This document shows positions 7,023 to 13,335 of a DNA stretch of 20,926 bases, piece after piece. The position numbers and the translations under genes were made by a program. The DNA comes from Spirochaetaceae bacterium (GTDB taxonomy: Bacteria > Spirochaetota > Spirochaetia > Treponematales > Breznakiellaceae): assembly GCA_031265635.1 (NCBI GenBank), contig JAISCK010000115.1:1-20926 (forward strand), in the 5' to 3' direction. The notes under the pieces were generated by a model. That model had not been told where the DNA came from and did not search any database. It saw only the letters and a program-made list of their open reading frames with translations. How positions within the stretch are numbered: position 1 is the stretch's first letter; each line of letters starts with the position of its first letter.

Positions 7023-7047
7023 GCCGCCCAAACGGAGACCGGGCGGC
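7023..7047 (-). terminator. GC stem-loop after brnA (terminator-like)
   Basis: GCCGCCC (7023-7029) and GGGCGGC (7041-7047) form a perfect 7-bp stem around 11 nt, starting 16 nt after the brnA stop on the minus strand. No T-run follows, so termination is only likely, not shown. Confidence 0.4.
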
Positions 7048-7063
7048 TTTGCGCTATCTCTTC

Positions 7064-7363
7064 TTACATTTGACTATGTTCTTGTATATATTCACACAAT
7101 ACATGCGCCATAACACTGGTATATCCTTTTCCCAGTTCTTTATATTTTTCAAGAATTGGTGAGGGAAGCCGCAATGTTATTGAAGGCATCCGTTCCTTCC
7201 TTTCTCTGACAATACGCGCCACCTCATCCAGTTGCTTCTTATTCAGCGGTGGAGCGTCACTATAATCAATAACATCATCATTCATCTGCCTGAGACTTTC
7301 CAGTTGTTTAAGTCCTTTTTTTGATATTTTTTTGGGCATCTTATGATAGACTGTTTTTTCCAT
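7064..7363 (-). CDS. brnA: BrnA-type antitoxin
   Basis: BrnA binds and neutralises BrnT and represses the operon through a ribbon-helix-helix domain. Starting at the ATG at 7361-7363 the protein has 99 residues. An earlier in-frame ATG at 7379-7381 exists, but AAAGGGAGAA lies 7 nt before the inner ATG and there is no Shine-Dalgarno before the outer one. The N-terminal half is basic and then carries SDAPPLNKKQLDEVARIVRE; the C-terminal half ITLRLPSPILEKYKELGKGY plus TSVMAHVLCEYIQEH matches the BrnA DNA-binding end. It overlaps brnT by 23 nt, the toxin-first order typical of brnTA. The gene is visibly more AT-rich than obgE and the genes around it, pointing to horizontal gain. Confidence 0.85.
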   Translation of the reverse strand: MEKTVYHKMPKKISKKGLKQLESLRQMNDDVIDYSDAPPLNKKQLDEVARIVRERKERMPSITLRLPSPILEKYKELGKGYTSVMAHVLCEYIQEHSQM

Positions 7364-7637
7364 TATAGTTCTCCCTTTCATTTCTGTTTGCCTTCCGGGC
7401 CGATATAATCCGTATTACATTGTCTGCTATTTCGGTTTCAACTACAAACAAAACAACATCATATACCATTCCTATAATATTCCATCGTTCTTCGTTGATA
7501 CTATGTACTGCGTCATAAATCTTTACATAATTGGGATCGTTAAATACAAATATCGCCGTATTAAAATCAATTCCGTGCTTTTTTAGATTTTCTCTGTTTT
7601 TATTTTCATCCCATACAAATCTTAACTCATTATCCAC
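7341..7637 (-). CDS. brnT: BrnT-type ribonuclease toxin (DUF497)
   Basis: BrnT is a RelE-fold ribonuclease toxin. The 98 residues show the family pattern: FVWDENKNRENLKKHGIDF at the N-terminus, VFNDPNYVKIYDAVHSINEE in the middle, the strand DVVLFVVETEIADNVIRI, and ISARKANRNERENY near the end, which holds the basic residues expected at the active site. The start is GTG (7635-7637). No Shine-Dalgarno precedes it, but a -10-like TAGCAT lies 6 nt upstream and TTGCAT 17 nt further, so a leaderless mRNA is plausible. It precedes and overlaps brnA. Base composition is AT-rich compared with the neighbours. The family call is secure; activity is inferred. Confidence 0.87.
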   Translation of the reverse strand: MDNELRFVWDENKNRENLKKHGIDFNTAIFVFNDPNYVKIYDAVHSINEERWNIIGMVYDVVLFVVETEIADNVIRIISARKANRNERENYNGKNSLS

Positions 7638-7643
7638 AAAGAT

Positions 7644-7672
7644 ATGCTAATACAGTGTCTTACAAAATGCAA
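7644..7672 (-). promoter_or_regulatory. Candidate leaderless promoter for brnTA
   Basis: Minus strand: TTGCAT (7672-7667), 17-nt spacer, TAGCAT (7649-7644), then 6 nt to the GTG of brnT. The -10 match is 4 of 6. Confidence 0.45.
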
Positions 7673-7739
7673 GCGCTTTTTCGGGTAAAATTTGACTGTT
7701 TGCCGGAAGCGGTGTGAAAACAGCGCCGGGTATTCTTGA

Positions 7740-7838
7740 AGGGGGGCCTGTTTCCTCACCTGCCGTTGGCAAAAAGCCTCCTGAGCGCCCGGCCCCCCTA
7801 CGCGGGAGCCTTGCTTCCCAAGTCTCCCGCTACCCCCC
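7740..7838 (+). repeat. GC-rich structured module A
   Basis: AGGGGGGCC (7740-7748) pairs perfectly with GGCCCCCCT (7791-7799) across a 42-nt loop. After 2 nt comes a second hairpin, GCGGGAG (7802-7808) with CTCCCGC (7824-7830), extended inside by CTTG/CAAG, and then TACCCCCC (7831-7838). The same plan is found in module B at 9053, with different stem sequences. No convincing ORF runs through 7638-7904; the open frames there lack starts and family motifs. The 7840-7867 part shows nothing else. Confidence 0.6.
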
Positions 7839-7867
7839 AAACGGTGGCCCGATACCCATGCGTCCGC

Positions 7868-7896
7868 TTGCCGCACCGTATGAAGGGCGGTACAAT
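7868..7896 (+). promoter_or_regulatory. Promoter for the tandem antitoxin-like genes (leaderless spacing)
   Basis: TTGCCG (7868-7873), 17-nt spacer, TACAAT (7891-7896), then 8 nt to the ATG at 7905, with no Shine-Dalgarno. The predicted transcript start is at or within 2 nt of the start codon. Confidence 0.6.
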
Positions 7897-7904
7897 CTAA
7901 GCTC

Positions 7905-8135
7905 ATGACAGACCAGGAAGCCGAATATTGGGATGAGTATTACACCAGAAACACCATTATGCCGGATTTAAGCAAACCGGGTTATTTTGCCCGCAAATAT
8001 GGTATGTCGGTAAAACTCGACCCTGAAACCAGCCGTGTGATTGCCGCTCATGCCGAAGCCGCCCATAAAACCCCCGCTGAAATTATCGCCGAGTTGGTAC
8101 ACCGGGAAATGGCTGTAGAACAGGCAGGGAAATGA
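7905..8135 (+). CDS. Small antitoxin-like protein, first of a tandem pair
   Basis: I do not recognise a named family. The 76 residues begin MTDQEAEYWDEYYTRN, continue with DLSKPGYFARKYG, and end in a strand-helix segment VKLDPETSRVIAAHAEAAHK and TPAEIIAELVHREM that resembles the ribbon-helix-helix end of CopG or BrnA-like antitoxins. That likeness is by eye. The next gene encodes a clear paralogue, joined by an ATGA overlap, so the two form an operon. No toxin gene is adjacent on the same transcript. The start follows a promoter at leaderless distance. It may be an orphan antitoxin, a DNA-binding regulator, or half of a two-antitoxin system. Confidence 0.75.
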   Translation: MTDQEAEYWDEYYTRNTIMPDLSKPGYFARKYGMSVKLDPETSRVIAAHAEAAHKTPAEIIAELVHREMAVEQAGK

Positions 8136-8365
8136 CCGACGAAGAAGCGGATGCCCTGGACGAACTCTGGACGCGCACTACCCCGGAAATAGACACCAGT
8201 AAACACGGCTTTTTGACCCGCAAAGGTTTTACCATGGTCTCCCTCGATCCGGTGGCCGCGGCCTACCTTCAGGCCAAAGCCGCCGCCACGCATCACAGTC
8301 CCTCGGAAATCATCGGTGAAATGATACGGAGGGAAATTACCCCGGAACCGTCCTTTCTGCCTTAG
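8132..8365 (+). CDS. Small antitoxin-like protein, second of a tandem pair
   Basis: This 77-residue paralogue of the preceding protein aligns without large gaps: MTDEEADALDELWTRTTPEI, DTSKHGFLTRKG, VSLDPVAAAYLQAKAAATHH and SPSEIIGEMIRREI. About two fifths of positions match by eye, with the conserved points being MTD.EA, DE..TR, SK.G, LDP, and P.EII.E...RE. AGGGA precedes the ATG, which overlaps the TGA of the first gene (ATGA). The strand plus two helices suggest a ribbon-helix-helix DNA-binding dimer, possibly a heterodimer with its neighbour. No function is assigned. A remnant of the family follows at 8416. Confidence 0.75.
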   Translation: MTDEEADALDELWTRTTPEIDTSKHGFLTRKGFTMVSLDPVAAAYLQAKAAATHHSPSEIIGEMIRREITPEPSFLP

Positions 8366-8415
8366 TCCGGTGTGGAGGCCCGGTACTCGTGTGTTAATGG
8401 CACTCCACTCAAAAG

Positions 8416-8433
8416 TGGGATGACTATTACACC
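8416..8433 (+). pseudogene. Possible remnant of a third antitoxin-like copy
   Basis: The 18 nt match 7929-7946 in the first paralogue with one mismatch and would encode WDDYYT against WDEYYT. Upstream and downstream sequence shows no full ORF, so this would be a decayed or truncated copy. The match is short and could be chance. The remaining bases of 8366-8442 hold nothing else I can identify. Confidence 0.35.
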
Positions 8434-8442
8434 TACAGTGTA

Positions 8443-8471
8443 TTGACAGAAGCTGAATGGTGTACTACGTT
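8443..8471 (+). promoter_or_regulatory. Promoter for the relB-yoeB pair (leaderless spacing)
   Basis: A perfect TTGACA (8443-8448) and TACGTT (8466-8471) are 17 nt apart. The ATG at 8478 follows after 6 nt without a Shine-Dalgarno. Confidence 0.6.
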
Positions 8472-8477
8472 ATGCCT

Positions 8478-8759
8478 ATGGGACAGACAATTTTAAGTGT
8501 CCGTATGGATGAAAATTTAAAAAAACAGTTTGACTCTCTGTGTAATGAGTTTGGCATGAATACCACAACGGCCATAACGGTGTTCGCGAAAACCGTTATT
8601 CGGGAGCGAAAAATACCTTTCGAGATTGCGGCACAGGAAGATCCTTTTTGGAGTGAAACGAATCAGGCTTATTTGAAACAGGTCATGGCCGACATACAAG
8701 CCGGAAAGCATACCCCCCACGAACTTATCGGGACGGATGATGACCAAAAGCTGGCATGA
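8478..8759 (+). CDS. RelB/DinJ family antitoxin
   Basis: This is the antitoxin of a type II pair. From the ATG at 8478 the protein has 93 residues; upstream in-frame starts at 8457 and 8472 lie within or directly on the -10 box, so they are less likely. The N-terminus TILSVRMDENLKKQFDSLCN followed by EFGMNTTTAITVFAKTVIRE is the ribbon-helix-helix DNA-binding part of DinJ/RelB proteins, and KIPFEI is the usual hinge. The C-terminal helix (FWSETNQAYLKQVMADIQAG) would wrap the toxin. It overlaps the toxin gene by 20 nt. Partner choice is notable: YoeB usually pairs with YefM, not with RelB/DinJ. It is expected to repress its own promoter. Confidence 0.88.
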   Translation: MGQTILSVRMDENLKKQFDSLCNEFGMNTTTAITVFAKTVIRERKIPFEIAAQEDPFWSETNQAYLKQVMADIQAGKHTPHELIGTDDDQKLA

Positions 8760-9000
8760 TGAAGCGTGGGACGACTATCTATACTGGCAGACCCAGGACA
8801 GGAAGACTTTTAAACGAATCAATCAGCTTATCAAAGATATTGACAGTACCCCTTTTGACGATATCGGCAGACCGGAACCGTTAAAACACGAATATCAGGG
8901 CTATTGGAGCAGACGGATTGATGAAAAAAATCGTCTCGTTTATCGAATCGAGAACAATACGATCATAATAGCTCAATGCAAAACCCACTATGAAAAATAA
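8740..9000 (+). CDS. yoeB: YoeB family mRNA interferase toxin
   Basis: YoeB is a ribosome-dependent mRNA-cleaving toxin. Of two adjacent ATGs I choose 8740, because it gives 86 residues that align with E. coli YoeB position by position: WHDEAWDDYLYWQTQD at the start, GRPEPLKHEYQGYWSRRI in the middle, and CKTHYEK at the end. With this start the catalytic Glu46, Arg65, His83 and Tyr84 all fall at the same numbers, so the protein looks active. The start lies within the antitoxin end, with GGGACGG upstream. Base composition is more AT-rich than the core genes. No terminator is obvious; structured module B follows 53 nt later. Confidence 0.93.
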   Translation: MTKSWHDEAWDDYLYWQTQDRKTFKRINQLIKDIDSTPFDDIGRPEPLKHEYQGYWSRRIDEKNRLVYRIENNTIIIAQCKTHYEK

Positions 9001-9052
9001 GATACATGCCCGGCCTTTTTTGGCGGCATATCAGTTTGCTGTCCACCCAAGG

Positions 9053-9176
9053 AGGGGGGCGCATTTCAACACTGTCTTTTAGTATTGCGGCATACACGCC
9101 GCGCCCCCCTGCGGCGCAGCCCAGGGTCCTGCGCCTACCCCCTACCGGGGCGTATGGCCCCAGCGTCGTCCTGGGG
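9053..9176 (+). repeat. GC-rich structured module B
   Basis: AGGGGGGCGC (9053-9062) pairs perfectly with GCGCCCCCCT (9101-9110) across 38 nt. After 2 nt, GGCGCAG (9113-9119) pairs with CTGCGCC (9129-9135), followed directly by TACCCCC (9136-9142). A third hairpin, CCCCAG/CTGGGG, lies at 9158-9176. The first two stems and the TACCCCC match module A at 7740 in order and spacing, while the paired bases differ. An ORF spanning 9006-9233 on the plus strand has no family features and is not called. Confidence 0.6.
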
Positions 9177-9215
9177 GTTTCCCCGGTGCGCGCCCTACTT
9201 TACCGGCGGCAAGGG

Positions 9216-9332
9216 TCATGCTGGACGCGCTGACGGTTTGTCTATTCCAAGTTCGGCATAAACGTTTTCTTCAAAAGCACTGCCCCAGGCGCCAAGGATT
9301 TTTTTAAGCGTTTTGTAGCGTTCCGCGTCCAT
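9216..9332 (-). CDS. Small hypothetical ORF (38 residues)
   Basis: The ATG at 9330-9332 follows AAGGAG with 7-nt spacing, one of the best Shine-Dalgarnos in the window. It encodes a 38-residue peptide beginning MDAERYKTLKKILGAWG and containing FEENVYAELGIDKP. It resembles the end or start of a larger protein rather than a domain, so it may be a genuine small protein or a gene remnant. It lies 59 nt after the lipoprotein stop, behind a terminator-like hairpin. I do not recognise it. Confidence 0.45.
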   Translation of the reverse strand: MDAERYKTLKKILGAWGSAFEENVYAELGIDKPSARPA

Positions 9333-9352
9333 GTCAAATCTCCTTAAAAGTT

Positions 9353-9382
9353 CCCGCTTTTTACCGCAAAGTATAAAGCGGG
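9353..9382 (-). terminator. Probable terminator of the lipoprotein gene
   Basis: CCCGCTTT and AAAGCGGG form an 8-bp stem with a 14-nt loop, starting 9 nt after the lipoprotein stop on the minus strand. AACTTTT follows, a short and imperfect U-tract. Confidence 0.55.
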
Positions 9383-9391
9383 ATTTTACCC

Positions 9392-12300
9392 TTACTGTGA
9401 CTCGTATGCCCCCATGTCCGCCGCGGCGCCGTTAAAGCGCCCATTACCGTCGCGGTCGGTGGTAATGGCGGAAAGGTCGGGATCCTGCCCCGCGGTGTAA
9501 AAGCTGTTACTGCCCGCGTCGATAACGGGACTGCCTGCCTGTAACCTATAGTCGCCCTCTGTAGACAACGCGGGAAGCCTGGGGTCCGCAAACAGGGGAT
9601 TATTCCCGGCAGATGTACCATCCAGGTTGCCCCCGCCATCCTCTGAACCGGAAGGATTCAGAGCTTCAACCAGACTGTAGGTGTAGGAAGGAGTCCCGCC
9701 GCTGTTAATAACATTATTCGTTCCGTTTCCCCAGATAATGCTGTTGCGGATTTTGGGCGAGGAGCTGTTTTGGTTGAACATGCCGCCGCCGAAGTTGTTT
9801 GCCTGATTCCCCGAAATGGTTACGTTGGTCAGAACCGGCGAGGAGGTGGAGTTGTCCATGCCGCCGCCGGCTACTGCCTTATTCCCCGAAATGGTTACGT
9901 TGGTCAGAACCGGTGAGGAGGTGGAGTTGTACATGCCGCCGCCCCAGTCTGTTGCCTGATTCCCCGAAATGGTTACGTTGGTTAGAACCGGCGAGGAGCC
10001 GGAGTTGAACATGCCGCCGCCGTAGTCACGGTAAATAGCTTTACCGTCTACAGGGATAAAGCTATTCGTATCCGCGTTTCCCCCGCTTATGGTAAAACCG
10101 TCCAGAACGGTCTCTCCGTCATCCGGTATATTTACCCCCAGTACCACGTGATACGCGTTTTCATCCATGCCGGTAAAACCATCCATGGCATTGCCGCCGT
10201 CATCACTATCAAAATCGCCGCTTAAAACGCTTACGTTGGCTGCCGGGTTGCGCTGAGATAGTGCTGCTTCGGTTCCCGCGAAGCCGCCGTAGAGCTTTAC
10301 CCCCGCTTTCAGCAAAAAGGTCCTGTCGCGGTCTGTAGTAGGACTTGCGATCGGCGGAACATGGGCCGGTGTATAAGTACCGGCGGCTGCCCATATTTCG
10401 TTAATGCCCGGGTAATCGTCGCTTATAGCTATCATGGCCTGGATATCATCCGAAGCGTTGGCCCAGGAAGAACCCGATCCATCCCCCGCTGCCGAGGGTT
10501 TTACAAAAAACGCCCCGTTGTATGTTTTAAGCAGCTTGAGGTCTTTGCCCGTAACATCCCCCGCCACGCTGACCGGGGAAATCGTTCCGGCAGTGTAACC
10601 CGCAAGGGTTACCTCAATCGTGTAATTCCCCGCCTCTACGCCGCTTATGGTATAGCTTCCGTCCCCCGCCGTGTTTACCGCGGAACCGGTATCTAAACCG
10701 TCCTTTTTAAGCTGTACGGACGCGCCCGCTGCCGGACCGGCCGGCATGTTGCTGGTAATGGTCCCTTTTATGGTATAGACAGGCTCTACCGTAAAGCTCA
10801 CATCAAAGGTTGCGGAAATGCCGTTGCCGCCGCTTACCGTTACCGTTGCCGTATACGTCCCCGCACCCAGCCCCGTTTTGGGACCCACCGTGAAACTATC
10901 GTTTCCCCCTGCCGCAATACTGTCTATCGCTGTTTTGCTTAGGGTGAAGGAACCGGCGTTGGCCCCCGTAAGCGCCGCCGTCAAGGGCCCGGTCGGCTGG
11001 TTTCCTGTGCTGTTGGTTACCGTTATGGTTACGGGGGTCTGCGTCCCGTAACCCACAAGAGCCGCCGTAAAGGTATAGGTTCCCGACTGGCTCAAACCTA
11101 TGGCGTAGGCCGTTACCGTAAAGCTCACCTCAAAGTCCGCGGAAATGCCGTTGCCGCCGCTCACCGTTACCGTCGCCGTATACGTCCCCGCGGCCAGAGC
11201 CGTTTTTGGAACCACCGTGAAAGTATCGTTTCCACCTGCCGCAATACTGTCTATCGCTGTTTTACTTAGGGTGAAGGAAGTGTCGTTGGCCCCCGTAAGC
11301 GCCACCGTTAAGGGCCCGGTCGGCAGGTTCCCCGTGTTGGTTACCGTTATGGTTGCGGCCGCCGGGGTCCCCACGTAACCCACGGTAACCGCCGGGAAGA
11401 TTAAAGGCTCCGTCTGGCTCAAACCTATGGCGTAGATCGCGGCCTCCACCGTAAAGCTCACGTTAAAGCTCGCGGAAATATCGTTGCCGCCGCTTACCGT
11501 TACCGTCGCCGTATACGTCCCCGCGGCCAGAGCCGGTTTGGGACCCACCGTGAAACTATCGTTTCCACCTGCCGCAATACTGTCTATCGCTGTTTTGCTT
11601 AGGGTGAAAGAACCGGCGTTGTCCCCCGTAAGCGCCACCGTCAAGGGCCCGGTCGGCACGTTCCCCTCGTTGGTTACCGTTATGGTTGCGGCCGCCGGGG
11701 TCCCTGCATAACCCACGGTAACCGCCGGGAAGGGTAAAGGTTCCGTCTGGTCCAAGCTTATGTCGTAGACCGCGGCCTCCACCGTAAAGCTCACATCAAA
11801 GGTTGAGGAAATATCATTATCGCCGCTTACCGTTACCGTCGCCGTATACGTCCCCGCGGCCAGAGCCGTGTTGGGAACCACCGTGAAACTATCATCGTCC
11901 CCTACATCAATACTGCTTATCGTCGGTGTGCTTAGGGTGAAGTCATTCTCGTTGGCCCCCGAAAGCGCCGCCGCCAAAGCCCCGGTCGCCTGGTCCCCCG
12001 TGTTGCTTACCGTTATGGTTACGGGGGTCTGCGCCGCGTAACCTGCAATAGCTTCCTGGAAGGTGTAGGTTCCCGATTGGTCCAAACTTATGCCGTACTC
12101 CGCTACCGTTACGGTACAGGTAGCCGTGTATCCGCCGTCTTCGGTAGTTACCGTAATTATTGCCGTACCAACCGCCACGGCGCTTACTTCTCCTTCATCG
12201 TTCACTGTAGCGATGTCTTCGTGATCGCTTTCCCAGCTTACGTTTTTGTTCGTGGCGTCCTCGGGCGTTATCGTGGCGGTCAGGGTTTCCGTACCGCTTG

Positions 12301-12460
12301 CCACGCCAAGGGTAAGCGTTGTTTGATCAAGGCTTACCCCGCTTACCGCCACACCGGAAGACCCCCCGCCTCCCGCCGGATTCGAGCAGCCAATACCTAT
12401 CAAAACCGCCAGCGCGACAAGCGCCGCCGGAACCGCCAGTTTCAGTACTATCTTTTTCAT
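9392..12460 (-). CDS. Large surface lipoprotein: Big_2, four tandem Ig-like repeats, carboxypeptidase-regulatory-like and beta-helix domains
   Basis: The start is the ATG at 12458-12460, preceded by AAAGGAG; an upstream extension lacks a signal and is rejected, leaving 1022 residues. A lipoprotein signal (MKKIVLKLAVPAALVALAVL, then IGIGC) places the lipidated Cys at 25; the relaxed lipobox is usual in spirochaetes. Domains: a Big_2 bacterial Ig-like domain (about 36-118, with TITPEDATNKNVSWESD); four near-identical ~110-residue repeats (121-230, 231-341, 342-450, 451-560), each with LSKTAIDSIAAGGNDSFTV or similar and AAGTYTATVTVSG; a carboxypeptidase-regulatory-like beta-sandwich (561-645); and a right-handed beta-helix (about 650-1022) with three copies of SSPVLTNVTISGN joined by GGGM(F/Y/D)N, as in chlamydial Pmp-like proteins. 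It is probably surface-exposed and adhesive; no ligand can be inferred. A terminator-like hairpin follows. Confidence 0.88.
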   Translation of the reverse strand: MKKIVLKLAVPAALVALAVLIGIGCSNPAGGGGSSGVAVSGVSLDQTTLTLGVASGTETLTATITPEDATNKNVSWESDHEDIATVNDEGEVSAVAVGTAIITVTTEDGGYTATCTVTVAEYGISLDQSGTYTFQEAIAGYAAQTPVTITVSNTGDQATGALAAALSGANENDFTLSTPTISSIDVGDDDSFTVVPNTALAAGTYTATVTVSGDNDISSTFDVSFTVEAAVYDISLDQTEPLPFPAVTVGYAGTPAAATITVTNEGNVPTGPLTVALTGDNAGSFTLSKTAIDSIAAGGNDSFTVGPKPALAAGTYTATVTVSGGNDISASFNVSFTVEAAIYAIGLSQTEPLIFPAVTVGYVGTPAAATITVTNTGNLPTGPLTVALTGANDTSFTLSKTAIDSIAAGGNDTFTVVPKTALAAGTYTATVTVSGGNGISADFEVSFTVTAYAIGLSQSGTYTFTAALVGYGTQTPVTITVTNSTGNQPTGPLTAALTGANAGSFTLSKTAIDSIAAGGNDSFTVGPKTGLGAGTYTATVTVSGGNGISATFDVSFTVEPVYTIKGTITSNMPAGPAAGASVQLKKDGLDTGSAVNTAGDGSYTISGVEAGNYTIEVTLAGYTAGTISPVSVAGDVTGKDLKLLKTYNGAFFVKPSAAGDGSGSSWANASDDIQAMIAISDDYPGINEIWAAAGTYTPAHVPPIASPTTDRDRTFLLKAGVKLYGGFAGTEAALSQRNPAANVSVLSGDFDSDDGGNAMDGFTGMDENAYHVVLGVNIPDDGETVLDGFTISGGNADTNSFIPVDGKAIYRDYGGGMFNSGSSPVLTNVTISGNQATDWGGGMYNSTSSPVLTNVTISGNKAVAGGGMDNSTSSPVLTNVTISGNQANNFGGGMFNQNSSSPKIRNSIIWGNGTNNVINSGGTPSYTYSLVEALNPSGSEDGGGNLDGTSAGNNPLFADPRLPALSTEGDYRLQAGSPVIDAGSNSFYTAGQDPDLSAITTDRDGNGRFNGAAADMGAYESQ
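9770..10021 (-). repeat. Tandem ~75-78-nt repeats in the beta-helix region
   Basis: Three close DNA copies coding for GGGM.N...SSPVLTNVTISGN (residues 814-897) plus a diverged fourth. The near-identity at DNA level suggests recent duplication and allows length change by slippage or recombination. Confidence 0.8.
10781..12100 (-). repeat. Four ~330-nt tandem repeats in the lipoprotein gene
   Basis: Units at about 12100-11771, 11770-11438, 11437-11111 and 11110-10781 encode the four Ig-like repeats. The last three are the most alike at DNA level, the first is diverged, which points to later duplication toward the C-terminal side. Confidence 0.85.
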
Positions 12461-12488
12461 CGCCGTGCTCCTTTCATGTAATTGAATT

Positions 12489-12631
12489 GACCGCGCAGCG
12501 GTCCACACCCGAAGATGCGCCATGGATGGCGCTGTAAGTACGGCCTGTCCGCCAAAAGGCGGACAGGGTGGAGTTTTTGGCTTTGCCAAAAACTCCGGTT
12601 CCTTAATCCGTCAGGATGACGGATTAAGGAA
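12489..12631 (-). repeat. Cluster of five perfect hairpins
   Basis: In 143 nt: GACCGC/GCGGTC (12489-12503), GCGCCAT/ATGGCGC (12517-12532), CCTGTCCGCC/GGCGGACAGG with AAAA loop (12544-12567), GGAGTTTTTGGC/GCCAAAAACTCC (12570-12596) and a 14-bp stem TTCCTTAATCCGTC/GACGGATTAAGGAA (12599-12631). The last arm contains the stop codon of the 12624-13295 gene. They separate that gene from the lipoprotein and may act together as terminator or mRNA-end protector. No T-run of terminator type follows any of them on the minus strand. Confidence 0.75.
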
Positions 12632-13295
12632 TAATCTCACTCTGAATCTCGCTCCACGGGCCTTCGCCGTCCTGTTTACTCAGTTCCCACTTGCACGCAA
12701 AGTACGCCCTCTTCCCTCTGTCCGATTCCCGGAACCGCCAGACGTAGGGGCACTTGGTGGCCTTCTTTGCCGCGGAGAGCATCTCCTGGTCCGTAATCGG
12801 TTCGTCGGAAACCCCCATGCATATCTTGACCGACGCTACCCCCTTGGGCTTTGAACCCTTTTTGCCTGTCTCGCCGTCGCGGTACACAATGCCCAGGACG
12901 CCAGGTCCCAACTGGACAATCGAAAACGAGGGGGCGGTTTTGGGCGGCTTTTTCGGCGTGGGATGGGTGTCCTTGTTCGGTATCCCCATGGCCAGCCTGT
13001 CTTCGTCCGTTACCGGGTCAAATCTCAGGTACTGGTTCACGAAGGGATGAACGAGGTCCCTTGCCGCCTTTTTCGCGGCGTTTTTTGCCGCCGTGTCCAC
13101 CAGGGTGTAGGGCCCGGTGGTCCTGCTGTAGGCCGTGTACCAGGCGGCGTAGATCCCGGCCAGGGCGGCCAGTACCGCCTGGGGGATGTGGGTCCAGGCC
13201 GGTGTGCTTCCGGTACACTTTTGCGTTACGTACTGGATCAAAAACTTGAACCAGCGGTCGAACAGTTCATCATTGGTAGGAACATAATCAGCCAT
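12624..13295 (-). CDS. Hypothetical protein with FN3-like C-terminal end
   Basis: I do not recognise a named family. The 223-residue product starts MADYVPTNDELFDRWFKFLI after a strong AAAGGAGG. The N-terminal half (1-100) is helical, with aromatic and Ala-rich stretches (AVLAALAGIYAAWYTAYS) but no clear membrane anchor. A Pro/Lys-rich linker (PTPKKPPKTAPS) leads to a C-terminal domain whose end AYFACKWELSKQDGEGPWSE recalls the last strands of fibronectin type III folds. No signal peptide is visible, so it is probably cytoplasmic or exported by another route. It is co-directional with the lipoprotein gene, separated by the hairpin cluster, and lies downstream of the repeat array. Its stop codon is inside a 14-bp hairpin. 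Confidence 0.75.
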   Translation of the reverse strand: MADYVPTNDELFDRWFKFLIQYVTQKCTGSTPAWTHIPQAVLAALAGIYAAWYTAYSRTTGPYTLVDTAAKNAAKKAARDLVHPFVNQYLRFDPVTDEDRLAMGIPNKDTHPTPKKPPKTAPSFSIVQLGPGVLGIVYRDGETGKKGSKPKGVASVKICMGVSDEPITDQEMLSAAKKATKCPYVWRFRESDRGKRAYFACKWELSKQDGEGPWSEIQSEIIP

Positions 13296-13335
13296 ATAAG
13301 CCTCCTTTCAAGGTTAGCGCTGACAAAAATTACGT

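Noticed and set aside
7622..7906. 94-residue minus-strand ORF through module A
   Set aside because: It covers a hairpin-rich region, runs into brnT, has no Shine-Dalgarno or recognisable motif.
7740..9176. Integron attC sites around the toxin-antitoxin genes
   Set aside because: Neither module shows the RYYYAAC/GTTRRRY core pairs at its ends, and genes are not single-cassette spaced.
9006..9233. 75-residue plus-strand ORF through module B
   Set aside because: Pro/Arg-rich reading of GC-rich structured DNA without a Shine-Dalgarno.
9799..12481. Several plus-strand ORFs opposite the lipoprotein gene
   Set aside because: They repeat with the period of the lipoprotein repeats and are shadows of its coding frame.
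12461..12589. N-terminal extension of the lipoprotein to an upstream start
   Set aside because: The extension crosses the hairpin cluster and would bury the lipoprotein signal; AAAGGAG marks the ATG at 12460.
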